A stretch of 64,000 nt of DNA, from NCBI GenBank assembly GCA_031841125.1, contig CM063114.1:34741574-34805573 (forward strand), given 5' to 3'. This DNA comes from Acanthococcus lagerstroemiae (Eukaryota > Arthropoda > Insecta > Hemiptera > Eriococcidae). Under the pieces are notes generated by a model. The model worked only from the letters and a program-made list of their open reading frames with translations, was not told the origin of the DNA and did not search any database. A program made the translations under genes and the position numbers. This document shows positions 1-11,744 of this stretch, in pieces (the first letter of the stretch is position 1; each line of letters opens with the position of its first letter).

Positions 1-1523
1 CTTTTATAAAAGGTTATAAGGCACTCGGAAAAGTTGTTGTCGAGATATTCGCAAACAACTCTACGTTTCTATTTATTTTCTTAATTTTCGACTACTCTCA
101 TTAAGAATAAATGCTTAACGACTTTTCTATTCGAAAAAGTGATTTTTTTTTACTACTTATAAGCCAAACAGACCTAATCTTTAATTTTTTTACAAAAAAA
201 AAAAAAATCAGGGTACCCGAACCATTGAGCGATTTAGAAAAGTTCCCGTATGTTTGACAAATTTCCCGGTTATTCCCGGCGATTTTAATTTCCCGGTCGC
301 TACACACCCTGTTGTACCACAGTACGCCGTCATCATGAGGAAAAATAGTCGCGACGGGGACTACGCGCAAACTCGCCGACTATTCGAGATTCGTTTACGA
401 TTCGACAAGACTCGCTCAGATTTCCTTAAAATCTGACTCGCGAAGACCGTTCGAAAGTTCAAAATTCGTTCAAGACTCCTTTACAACCCTTTTGGACTTG
501 ATCGAGACTTTTCGCGACCCGACTGGAATTTCTCAGGCTTTCTCAAGAAACGCTCGCTGACTCGTTCGATACTCGTTTAAGACTCAGTACGAAAACCTAT
601 TCGAAACTCTTCGAGACAGATACCGGATTTCGGTAAAGCATACCGAAGGCAAATCGCGAAGAAAGTCGCCTCATTTTCACTTCTTCTTTTTTTTTTTTTT
701 TGACCAACCGTCTTTCCTACTTCCATTCTTCTTTTCGTACTCGATTCTTCAGGCGACCTTTTCTAATCGAGCTCCGAAGCTTTCACCTGTCGGGCGAGTG
801 CGCGAGTCCAACAAGCGAAAATAGGAAAAACTAACGAATCTATTATTACGGTTTTTCGCATTTCACCCTCATAATCTCGCTGCCAGGCGTTTTTTGATTT
901 CGTCGAATGAGGTTCGCGTCCGGTTTTTAGAACGCAATATACGGCGTACGTACGTAAACGATTACTCAAACACTATTTCTCGAATGGTTCCGTTTCATCG
1001 GATTTTCCCGCAGCGCTGGTCGACCACTTTTGAAGCATTTCAAACTCAATAAATTTCTTTCTTCTCTCTAGCCGAGGCAATCGAGTACCTCTTCGACCTC
1101 TTCGTGGGTTCGCGACTGTTTACATGTTTCGCAAGTCTCGTTATACTCGTAACGAACGTTTCTCGTTTTTAGCGATAGCTGGAGCCGCTCTTTATGAGCG
1201 GCGATACGAGAGAAAATTTCCGAAAACAAAAACGTTCGCCGTAACATTTTCGGCGGAAGTATCGAGCGTATTTTCGCATTACCTACGGCTACCTCTTTTA
1301 TATGTTACAGAGATACGGTTGCGTTTACTGAACTACAAGCTGAAATCGGTACGCGTGAATACCATCCGGTCGGGCTATGATTTCGATAAAAACGCGCTTT
1401 TTATTGTGGAAATCGAATCGGACAAAATGGGCCACATAAAGAGATCAGCGCAGCGCAGATGTACACGCATACGAATAGTACACCATCAATTCTAGAAGTA
1501 GGGGAGGAAATAAAGGCGCAAAC
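1..1523. other. intron of the baboon-like gene, continuing off the left edge
   Basis: This stretch lies downstream (minus strand) of the GS-box exon and should be part of the intron before the kinase exons. I saw no kinase-domain exon in it on either strand. It has poly-T runs near 190 and 690 and a loose recurrence of ACTCG-type words around 360-600, without a clear repeat unit. The open frames are short and resemble no family I recognise. Confidence 0.6.
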
Positions 1524-4293
1524 CTGAGCCAGAACCGCTGGTCGTCATTTCTATCATGTCGCGTATCGAGGAAACACCGAGAATGGGCTGTTGATCGGGA
1601 GCGTCGCCATTTTCCGAATAGTGATAACGCATGGCCGGACTGTTCCATTTGCAGAAGAAACAAACGAGAAAAGTCACGATCACGATAACGCACATGAAGC
1701 CGATTGGTACGGCTATAACCATCGCAATTTGCCATTTTCCCAATCCCGACGGACTCCAACTGGGTACTAAAATTAAAACGATCGTAACTCGATTAGTATC
1801 GCACAGTAGCCGAGTGTAACAATACACTAACCTTAATAGTACTAAACAGCGTAACCCGCACACTATACCGTGTATGTTCCCAGTTGCGCTAAACTCAGAG
1901 TATCCAGGCCGTAGCCAAAATGACCGCCGGGGTTCCTCTAATCGATACCAGCCGATTCGGGCCCACCCAGCCTCCTCATTTTGATACGAGCTCGCCCGTA
2001 CTCGACAACGTTTGGTCCCTCTAACGTTTTCATTCGATTTTATGTACATGGCCGAAGTTTGGCTACGACCCCGGCTACACTGTACTACACTACACTATAC
2101 TGCACTACCTTAAGATACGGCCCAGGGTATATGATAATATAATAACCAGTGGGCAGCGTCCTTTTCCAAACGACAACGATGTACCCGTAATTAATCGAAT
2201 ATAGATAATTCGAGTCGCAGGTTTAATTACTGTTAGATCATGTACGGTATAGTAAAGTAAGGGTAGGCCAGATTAGTGTATTGTAGTATATAATCGTAGG
2301 CTACAGTAGAATGTGGTACATAACGCAATAAACCTACATCGAATAAGTATATTACACGTATCTCGCAATAGTATGCCAAAAATTGTACATACTTCAACTA
2401 TTGACAAGCGTCAAAACTCGAATGCTTGGCGTACCTTCAACGTGGGCGATGCAACGCGACTCGAATTGTGAAGTACCTTCTTTTTTCATTTCTCCTCTAG
2501 ATAATTAGTTTTAGGCACGCCGAGGGCGCTGAAATTTGCAAAAACCTGTACTCCTTAACAAACACCGCGAATATCCGTAGGCGTTTTTTCTATTCCTAAA
2601 GTAAAAAAACAAACGGGAACAGCGTTGCTTGTCCGTTTGTTTCTTCCTTCACTCCACCCCGCTTACGTTTCAGCGCGCCTATTCACTTTTCCAAAATGGC
2701 CGATTGAGAAATTGGAACTGAAAAAGAAACGATCGATCTCAAACCTGTCGACCGCGTTCCCAGTGATCACTGCCAATGTCCGCTTGAAGAACGCACGCGG
2801 AGACTGACACCGAAAGATGAGACATTGCAGGTATCAAGAAGTGGCCAAACGATGTACAAAACTGAATACTCGCGACTTCACCCCCCCCCCTCCCTCCACT
2901 ATACTATCTAGTATCTCTGCTCGGTGTACATATGTACTACGAGTACGACAGTTTGGTTACTACAACCTGCATGAGGGAGTTGCCGACACAAGTTGGTCGC
3001 GTTGCTCGCTGTGTCACAACGTGTTCGATGAGCGCCAAGCCTTACGAACTACATACATCGCGTCCACGGTGAAGCGACGAATAATTTTCCATTCTAAGCG
3101 AACGAACGAGCTAGCAAACAAACAAGCAAACGCGAGCGACAAGTATGCAAGCAGGCAAGCGAGCAAGCGAAAAAATTAACAAATAAATAAACGAGTAAAC
3201 GAGCGAGGCGTACATGCATGAGTGCATACGCGTTTGCGTATTCATACTGCCTAGTACCAGTAGAAGCTAACAAGCGATCGAAGAAATATAATGCGAGAGT
3301 GAGTAGTCGTTATTAAGCGATAACCAAATGAAAATACAAATATACTACGTGGTAGCTAATCGACAGGTTACACAATACGAAAAGGACGCAGGTAAATTGG
3401 AGAGGACACCGGCACCGCAACCGGAACCAGTATCGGTGGACGTTAATCACTTACGACAAATGCAGGTACTGTCTTTTCATAACGGAAAAAATAGTAATTG
3501 TAACAGCAATGCCGAATGCACGTAAACGCCTGCTTGAAAATAGGAGTAGTAAACTAAAAACACCTCTAGTAACCTTATTTCTGTTTTCTTTTTCTTTCTT
3601 TCGTGTTTTCCTCGTACACGCCGAACAAACGGCGCGACGACGACGACAGAGTTAAAAGTATCTTGCTGTATCCTAGTCAACAGCCACGCATTTCACTTTA
3701 TTCGGCCGAAATTAAATTCACATCCCTCCTACGGTTGTCCACTCTTCACACATGTCACATGATTCTTTCAGCCACAAGTACATGTCCTCCATTTTTTCTT
3801 CTTCTATACTCGACGCGATATTTACAGCCACAGGGACGAAATTTATCCGTGAGACGGATATCCCTATCGCTGTCACGCCACTGCGTGTTCGGCTAGTCCA
3901 CCACCGCTCAATAGTCTAATTCTATAAACCGCGATTGGCTATCCGCTCGCTATCAACCTTTGAAATTGCGGACTCGGTATGGGGTATCTAAATCTGTTTG
4001 ATGACGCCATCGAAAGAACATCGGGTTGTAGCCATGCATAATCGAGGCTAATGATATGGCGATGCGCACCAATACAATTACCACGCAATTTACCATAATT
4101 TCAAGCTGTTCAGCATTCTAAACTGTCAGTTACCGGTAATTTGTATTAACTGCGTAATTTATGCACCATTCAGGCTACAATACGACACAAAACAACACAT
4201 TAGGTACAATACATATGTATGCCTCATACATGATATAATAAGTACGTCACATGCAATGTGATGATATTATTAATAAGAAGAGTAATAGTAATT

Positions 4294-4342
<49 letters not shown>

Positions 4343-7300
4343 TAATAATAATAATAGTAATAATAACCGGCTCACTTCATAGATGAAAATCGGCGACACG
4401 GTACTATACAGTGGACGAACATAAAGCGACCCACGATATACGAAATAAGATGAAAGTACCCCGATGGTAGCAATATGGTCTGGTCTGCCAAGAGCTTAGA
4501 CGCTACTGTACACAACGAGGGGAACTCGGCTATAGGGACACACAAAATTCGAGACACCTTTAATTTTTTGGTTGTAATTTCATTAAGTTGGATATCAGTG
4601 TGATTTAGTAATTTGTAAAAATCTGCTATTGCAAGTCTAGAATTCAATTTTTGTAATTTTGGGTTTCTTCTTTTTTTAATGCAGCCGCAATTGCGGGTGA
4701 AACGCGAACCTGTCATTTGAAGTATTCCCTCTTCGAATGTATGACGTATTTTGCGGGAAAATAACGGTTTAGCGCCGTCAGGCTAGCCGCAAAAAAGAAA
4801 AACGGCCATCGTCGACGTTGAAACATGTCTCAATAATTATCGCATAAAATAACATTCACCGTCATTGACAATGACACACGCCCAACTATATCAAGTTTGA
4901 AAACAGATTGCAACCGTTTTTGTCGGTGTGCCAATTCGAAAGAAATTGCACTCACAATTAGTAAAATTTGAAAAGTGTGAACGTCTTTTCTCTCTTTTCC
5001 TCTTTTATAGATTTGACTATTCTCGTCATTCGGCATATTTGGATTTTCTGTAAGCAAATAATATTGGACCAACTGCTGGCAAAATCCGGAAAAGTTGACT
5101 TTTTTTTTGTCTAGCTAACGTCAAAACTTGCCGTCACAAGGTGGAATGATATACTGCTTGAAAAAAAATCCCCCCCCCTAAAAAACAGCCACTTTGGTAC
5201 GTCCTCGGGGTGAAAAACGAGAATTTGATCTTAATGCAAACTGCTCTCATTTAGATTTATGATAAAAACGTCAAAATTCGGGATTGCAATTTGATAATCA
5301 ATATTTTAGGCGTAAATTTTTACCATTGCGCTGCCCGATGTTTGTTACAATGCTCACGACGATGAACCGAACTTTCTTCTACAAGTTTCAATATCGCGTG
5401 TCACTGCTAACACTCGTAGTGAAACTGTACATAGCAAAAAGTTACCATTAACGTAAACTGGGTAGTTATCTCGGAAAATTGACGAACTACATACATATAG
5501 TGGTACTATATAATGTGAAATCGGTTCCATAAATCACGAAATACGGAAACCGATGTGATTTTCGTGCCTGACGTTGCCGAGTTCCGCCTACTGTTACAGA
5601 CTACGTTTACGAACTTTGGATAAGTAACAGTAAATGTTCCTTTATTACTGTTTTTCGGATTACAGGAAAGTCGTCGCTTAAAACTGACGTCGAGTTGAAT
5701 AGCAAACACCCAACAACGTTGCGCCACCGGGTCCGGTACCGTATGCGCGGTCACTTGACGCGTCGCAGAATAAGGTTAAAACCGAACGTTCGCGCCTTCT
5801 CAATCACTATTCGGCGCGGCGTCCCGAGTGACCTCATCATACTGTCCTTTGACGGTGGCGTCGCGTCAGCCCCGTTATTTACGGCACAAAAATGAAGAAT
5901 CGCAGTAAATGAGAACAGAAAATAAAGAAAAAAATAAATAAAATAAAATCCGCAGGAAGATGCGATGTAAAATGTCACCGTACACATAGGATGTTATTAC
6001 CTTCGTTGTCGATAATCGTTACACCGGCTAGAGTATTGCAAAAATCAGAATCATCGCAGCATTTAGAGGCGAAATCGTTCTTACTTTCGTTACACAAGGG
6101 AGGATGGTGCGAGTTAATAATTGGCGGTATTTGCGAATCTTTATTAAAACACCTATGTAATAGAAGAAAAGAAAAATAGAAGAATAAACATATGCAGGAT
6201 TAATATCTATACGAAATAATATACGAGTGCATACGTATAATTACAAAAAGTTAAACCCAAGCGTAGGAGATACTACAACACACGCCGAATACTCGCGTTA
6301 TCGATGCCGGTGTGCCGGCCGCGGCCACTGCCAGGCACGAGTATCGAGTACACACGAAATACGAATGAGCGTGGACGTAGATAGGCGCAAGCAACGCCGA
6401 CGAATAAGTCGCATAACGACTAGATATTTTATACGTACATCGCACCTCGTCAACTGCGAATAAATACGCGGGCTCGCTTTATCCTTTCCCCCATTCCTCC
6501 TTTCTTCATGAACTTTACCGCAATTACGCGTAAACTCGTATCAGCCGATAGACAGAAAAAGTACAATTTCGTCTGAAAAGTCGGATAGACGAGTTGTCGC
6601 TAGCACGCTGGTCGAAATTCGAGCTTACTCGATCGTTCGAATCTCATCTATAATTGGTCAATTGCTGTTGAGGGGACCTTAAATAAATCCTCGATGCGAA
6701 TGAGAATTAGTACTCATCTCGTACTTGCTACACGAGTGCTCGCAACACTCGTTCGGTATTCGGTATAATACCTACGCTCGATGTAATAGATAGAGAATAC
6801 GGTATAGCGTCGTACAACAGGAAGGGAAGTTTTTACTTGTCTGCGATAACGTGTAACAGCGAAATAAGTATTCGTCAGCGAGATGGTGCGAAAACTTGCT
6901 AATAATAGTAAACTGACTGTGCCTCAGTTTCCACATCTACCGGGTGATGAACGAGAAGTCGCACCATAGGCAAACATGTAGTAACGTGCAACGTGTACGT
7001 AATGCATGTAGCGGAGATTGTGTTATCGTGTAGGCGCCGCTGCGCCTTATCACATGTTGGCCCTATGGTGCGACTTCTCGTTCATCACCCTGTATAAAAA
7101 AGAGTCTTTACAGTTTTAACACTGTCTCACTAACGGACACCGTATTTCGCTATTCGTTAAATAGAGACCAGATACTTAACGGGATACAGTAACCCCTATC
7201 AGAGACGTGTAAAAACTGCTAAGTATAACGCGAACCTACTAACGTTAATAGCACGGTATTAATACACTACTACTACTACATATAACAGTCGCCATTTTCA

Positions 7301-10300
7301 ACGACAAACATACACTACAAAAAGCACGCTAAGGAGTACATATATTACCTGAAACTAATAACTATACACGGATCACCGACGACTGGTAAGTATGTCAAAC
7401 GACGATAACCATAGATGCAAATACATACGGCTAATACGTATTTGCATTCGCGCTGAAAGTACTAGCGATACCATGTAGGGTTACTCGACATATTTCGTAG
7501 GCCTATGGCATAAACTATACAGTACATTATATAGAACACAATACGTACAATAGGCTACAAAGGTATTATATGCGCGTAGTCTGAAAACCCGTACGTAGTA
7601 CAGATGGTTGGGTTAGCGTTCGTTATTCGACGAGATGCGTAACCACTCCCGCAGGGGAAAAACCACACGACCATTAGATTGGTTATCGATCTTTACGCGA
7701 CAAGGGGCGGGCAACAAACGATACCTCGACCGATTACGAAACGCTATCGGATTAGATAATTAGACGGAATAGGTATACGACGAAAAAGAAAAAACAAAAA
7801 AAGGAAGTTGAGAAGAAAGTTTCAGATCGATCACTAACACCAAATTAAAAGAAAGAAAATAAGAAAGAAAGAAAAAAAAAAACCACGTACCTACTGTTAA
7901 AATAACGTCCATCGACAATAAACATGCGATATCCTACAAGACTAGATACAGAGAGCGAACTAATGTAAACAGAAGGAAGCATCGAAAAACTGAGAACAAA
8001 TAAAATAGAAGAAGAAACTACCAAGAGACAATCAAAAAGCATTCCGCTAACTACTAAAACTTCACTCTCTCTCTCTCACACACATACACCTCTCAAATAT
8101 TTGATCAGTCATCTTCCATGTAGCATTCGACAATTCGGTAGCAGTAAGAGCAGCAGTAGCAGTAGCAGCAGATACATGCGCTATCACCGTGCATTCGTCT
8201 TTTTTGCATAGGAAAGGTAGCGACGATACGAACGATCGCCGAGTGCGAACGAAAAATGAAAATACCTACCCGGTGATGCCCTATCGTGAAGCGTAGGATT
8301 TAATTCTTGGTTACAATAATCGTATCCGTGGCAACATTCGATTACGAATGTATCATTGTGGAAGTCGGTATAGTGACAATAAAACGGATTCTGAGGAGGG
8401 TAAGCAAGATTATTCTCCAAACACCTGCGTATGACAGAGAATATAACGTACAAATCATCAGATTAACGAACTAGGAACTACCACACGCTCTATCTTTTCC
8501 CTCCTTCCTAGAAAAAACGATCAACGATCGATAATTAAATAAATTAAATAATTAATTAGTAGATACGGGCATTAATTTACGTATTACGGAAAGAAAAGGA
8601 AAACAGATACTATGTACTGGTGGTATAGGTACGTAATATATACGATAATCACGACGACGACGATGACATTATTAGATGTAAAACACGAAAAGGGTGAGCG
8701 GATGAGTAGGTAACACGAAAATCAATTGGTGGCAGCAGAAACAGCAGCAGCAGTAGCAATCGGAAAGTTACAACAAATCAAACTGGATGCGATGTTAAGA
8801 AGTAGGTGTAGCGTTTTAAACCGGTTAGAATACGAGAACAGAGTGAAAACGAATAATTGAACCGAACTGAATACGAATACTAAAAGTACCCGCGTACATC
8901 GGTATCAACGTTTTTAATATCAGTAGGTACAAACATCAGCGTCAATGGCAACAGCGGATCAGTATCATTAAGAGTACGATTAAATTGCTATCGTTATCGA
9001 TATCGATGGCAATGTCAACACACTGCACCACACTTTGGTAAGATCGATTATTTTCAAAAATATTATCGTCAACTTCCAATGGACCAAGTTCGTGCAGCGG
9101 GGCTGGGTAGGGTAGAGAAGGAGAACGTTACCTGATACGTCGCCGAACGATCGGGGTACGAGCGAATTCGAACTTGAATCGGATTTGAGCAACTCGGCTT
9201 TCTCATCCTTGTTGCAATAGTCGTACGAATGGCAACACCGCGTGGAGTGTTCGAAAGTGACCAGATGTGCCCAACACTGTCGTGGCGAATCAGGAGGAAA
9301 AAAGTCCTTCTTGTCGATGCAACCGTAATCGTAAAATAAGCTTCCCGAAGAGAGACAAACAAAAGAAAATCAACAGAGACGACATATTAAATAGCCAATT
9401 CGATAATACTGGACGACGTACAAGTACAGTGATGTTAATCGTCGCCATATATGATGTTCGCGGTTGACTTGCCTCGCAGTTCCCCACACGCCGGAGGACT
9501 GGCTCGAGTACTCGATTGAACGACACATCGCGAATAAATCGACTACAAGACCAAGACTACGGATTAATTCGAAATCATCCGAGCGATCTGCGCACCCGCT
9601 TTCAGAAATTTCAATCAACATACGCGTCGATCAACTTTCAACCGACTATTGGGTAGATTTTACCTTTACAAACGCGAAAAGGATGACTCGTTCTTCAAAG
9701 GAGCGCGAAGAAGTGTCAAGAGCGAGAAGTAAATTTCAATAAGCTTCGTTCTCGTACATTATTTCCTCTTTCCACGAAACTACGCGATGCTACGACTTTG
9801 AAAGTCTCTTCTCTAAATGAGCTTCGATAAGTTACGATGGGAACCTATCTCACACGAGAAAACTGTCGAAGGCAAAATTGAAATTGAGTAGCAGAGAACG
9901 TTAAGCGCTGTTACTCGATTTCAATATTGTTCTCGCGCAATACGATTACCCCTGCTGTATTTACAAGCGACAATGATCGTATTCCAATGAACTAGCACCG
10001 TAGCATGTTTAGACATCGACACGCAAGAATATCGTTTACCGTACGACTAACCGAACCATACGGCACGATGTTTACTCACTTTTTACGGCCTATATCGACG
10101 TTACAATACATATTAGTATAAGTAGGTACATACTAGTACTATACACGCTGCACCAACTTTTTTCAAAGCAGCCGAGTTTATAAACAATCGGAATTCGCTC
10201 GATGTTCCCTTTTATCGATTCAGAAAAGCAAAGAAAATACTTATCGCGTGTAGCACGGGAACAGATAATTGGTTACGGTGCAGACAGACACCTACATAAA

Positions 10301-11495
10301 TGTACACGTACACTATACTAAAGACTAATTTACACGGAAACAGAATCTACTAGATCCTATGGAAATAAATTTTAAAAAAAAAATCGAAAACACCGCGTAA
10401 TTGGACGTTCTATTTCCTGAAGGGTCAAGGTGGGCGCACTTTCACGAAAATGAAATAATCGGATCGCGCTGTTCGCGGCTGAAAGAACCTAACCAGGCAC
10501 TTTCACATTAGAGGAGTCTGGAGTGAAATGATGCTGCGACCGTACGTGCGAAGAATGAGCAGCGTTCCGATGACCGAAACAAACGGGTACCTTCATGTTC
10601 TCGAAAAATCGTAATATAGCGCCGATAAAATTTACTTTGATGTACGGTACGATAATCATAAGTAATGTACTTCGTAGACCGTACCTAGTGCGGCGTATTG
10701 CTGAACAATCCGGTTTCGGATAAAATTACGCGACCACGTCTACTTACACACGCTACATCGAGCTATTCACGACCGAGGAATCGCTCGATAAGAAGCAGCT
10801 GCAAGTATACGTATTTGCGGAACCGTTGAAGCGGTCCAACGCTATTGACAACTAAATAACGAACATCGGAACCCATCTCATTCATCGGCTATTGAAAAGA
10901 ATAAACCCATTTTATCTAAGTCGATCGAATTAACCTGGAACATTACCTCTGACTGACGACTTTATGATTCGATTTTCTATCCAAAGTAACCGCCGAAAAA
11001 CAGTGACCGTCGGTATCGCAGGTATTATTCGGGCAATTGTCACAATAACATCGCAGACCTGAAAATTACAAACAATACAATCGGACAGTACGTACAGCTA
11101 GCAAACAGCGAAAATAAACTATGTAATCGAGTATAGGCGTACATCAAAAATTACGAGGCGATGAAGAGAAATGAAAGCGGCTCCTCGTTTCTTATTGTAT
11201 TTATAATAATATACCAAAATATAAGTAAACGGAAACTAGAAATACGCGAGTCAATGGTATAGAGAAAGGTACTCAAAGATAAGAAAATATGGAGAGGCGC
11301 GATCTACTCGTCGCAGATTTGATCGATTCGGTTCGAGTTTTCCCACGAAAGGGCAAACTCGCGGCGAATCGAGGATACAAAAAGTAGTAGTATCAGATGT
11401 ATTCCATCAGGAAGAAGCTACTTACCGTGAGTACTTTTTACGCAGAAAACGAACACGAAAAAACAGACCAACGAGAGTCGTAGATGCGCGATCAT
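1524..11495 (-). CDS. babo: baboon-like Activin/TGF-beta type I receptor, 5' part (spliced, partial)
   Basis: Type I serine/threonine kinase receptor for Activin-like ligands, acting at the plasma membrane upstream of Smad2-type effectors. Exons in gene order: 11495-11426 (start codon and hydrophobic signal peptide, ends phase 1); 11058-10947 (first half of the ectodomain, beginning LRCYCDNCPNNTC, ends phase 2); one of three alternative exons 9340-9132, 8424-8270 or 6152-6001 (each phase 2 in, phase 1 out); 1766-1524 (transmembrane segment, then the GS box EMTTSGSGSG diagnostic of type I receptors). All introns are GT-AG and all joins keep frame. The donor after the GS box is CAG|GTTTGC, and the exon breaks within SGSG, a position familiar in this family. 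The kinase exons are outside the window. The call baboon rather than thickveins or saxophone rests on the three interchangeable ligand-binding exons and the IRDMIEMTTSGSGSG wording. The gene spans at least 10 kb. Confidence 0.88.
1767..6000. other. large baboon intron between exon C and the transmembrane exon
   Basis: About 4.2 kb with no coding exon that I can recognise on either strand. It holds a trinucleotide (AAT)n tract near 4296-4366, a short poly-C run at 2880-2890 and low-complexity CAAGCAAG-type sequence near 3110-3190. I searched specifically for a fourth CC...YCN exon and did not find one. Confidence 0.5.
4296..4366. repeat. (AAT)n microsatellite
   Basis: An almost uninterrupted run of AAT/TAA trinucleotides of about 70 bp, with a few C and G interruptions, inside the large baboon intron. 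Confidence 0.95.
6001..6152 (-). CDS. baboon alternative ligand-binding exon C (152 bp)
   Basis: Encodes CFNKDSQIPPIINSHHPPLC, then KCCDDSDFCNTLAG. The cysteine spacing and PP dipeptide align with exons A and B, but the remaining residues are the most different of the three. The acceptor is TACATAG|G and the donor GAAG|GTAATA. Length is 2 modulo 3, so the same phase rule applies. It is separated from exon B by a long intron carrying a 153-bp inverted-repeat element (6940-7092). Confidence 0.85.
6153..8269. other. baboon intron between alternative exons B and C
   Basis: About 2.1 kb intron. Apart from the inverted-repeat element at 6940-7092 it contains short CT/CA runs near 8066-8090 and a GCA/GTA trinucleotide patch near 8139-8171. 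No further exon was seen. Confidence 0.5.
6940..7092. mobile_element. 153-bp MITE with near-perfect 30-bp inverted termini and TA duplication
   Basis: The left arm at 6942-6970 (starting GGGTGATGAACGAGAAG) is an exact reverse complement of 7062-7090. The element starts CCGGGTG on the left and CAGGGTG on the right (read inward). It is flanked by TA on both sides (6938-6939 and 7093-7094), the target duplication typical of Tc1/mariner elements. It has no coding capacity. It lies in the intron between two mutually exclusive exons, where a strong hairpin could matter for RNA folding. Confidence 0.8.
8270..8424 (-). CDS. baboon alternative ligand-binding exon B (155 bp)
   Basis: Encodes CLENNLAYPPQNPFYCHY, then IECCHGYDYCNQELNPTLH. 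It matches exon A in cysteine order and in the CC...YDYCN motif but differs in the ligand-contacting loops. The acceptor is ACGCAG|G and the donor CACCGG|GTAGGT. Length is again 2 modulo 3. Splicing B together with A would put the transmembrane exon out of frame, which is the hallmark of mutually exclusive exons. Confidence 0.88.
9132..9340 (-). CDS. baboon alternative ligand-binding exon A (209 bp)
   Basis: Second half of the three-finger ectodomain. Read on the minus strand it encodes LFYDYGCIDKKDFFPPD, then a QCW segment, then RCCHSYDYCN and a Ser-rich tail. The Cys-PP-Cys-CysCys-Cys-Asn pattern is the signature of TGF-beta receptor ectodomains. The acceptor is GGGAAG|C and the donor CAG|GTAACG. 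The length is 2 modulo 3, so it fits between a phase-2 and a phase-1 exon only if used alone. It is the first of the three in gene order. Confidence 0.85.
9341..10946. other. baboon intron upstream of alternative exon A
   Basis: A 1.6-kb intron. Its open frames on both strands are short, with no recognisable similarity. No repeat or RNA gene was recognised. Confidence 0.45.
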
Positions 11496-11744
11496 TTTAA
11501 CGAAAATTGTTATTCGGAAGATCATTAGTATTACGATAATTCTTACAGGCTTCGATGAACGTCATTTTCAAAAAGGAATACATCCAAATCGCAGGTTCGC
11601 AGGCTATCACGAATAATTACCGTTACCTTTCTGCTTCGGATGTCCGCATAAGTAAGTTCATTCCCTATCTCAGTAAAAAGTAAACATCGTCATTCACTCG
11701 TCGCAGCTTGGGTGAGTGGACCATAACATTATCCTGAAATCCAA
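11496..11744. other. 5' flank of the baboon-like gene
   Basis: Sequence immediately upstream of the signal-peptide exon on the minus strand. It should hold 5' UTR and possibly promoter, but I see no clear TATA or initiator motif. It ends where the first 2.5-kb repeat begins. Confidence 0.35.

Noticed and set aside
5506..5987. Overlapping open frames on both strands near 5.5-6.0 kb
   Set aside because: No family resemblance and no splice signals consistent with the baboon frame. The real exon here is 6001-6152.
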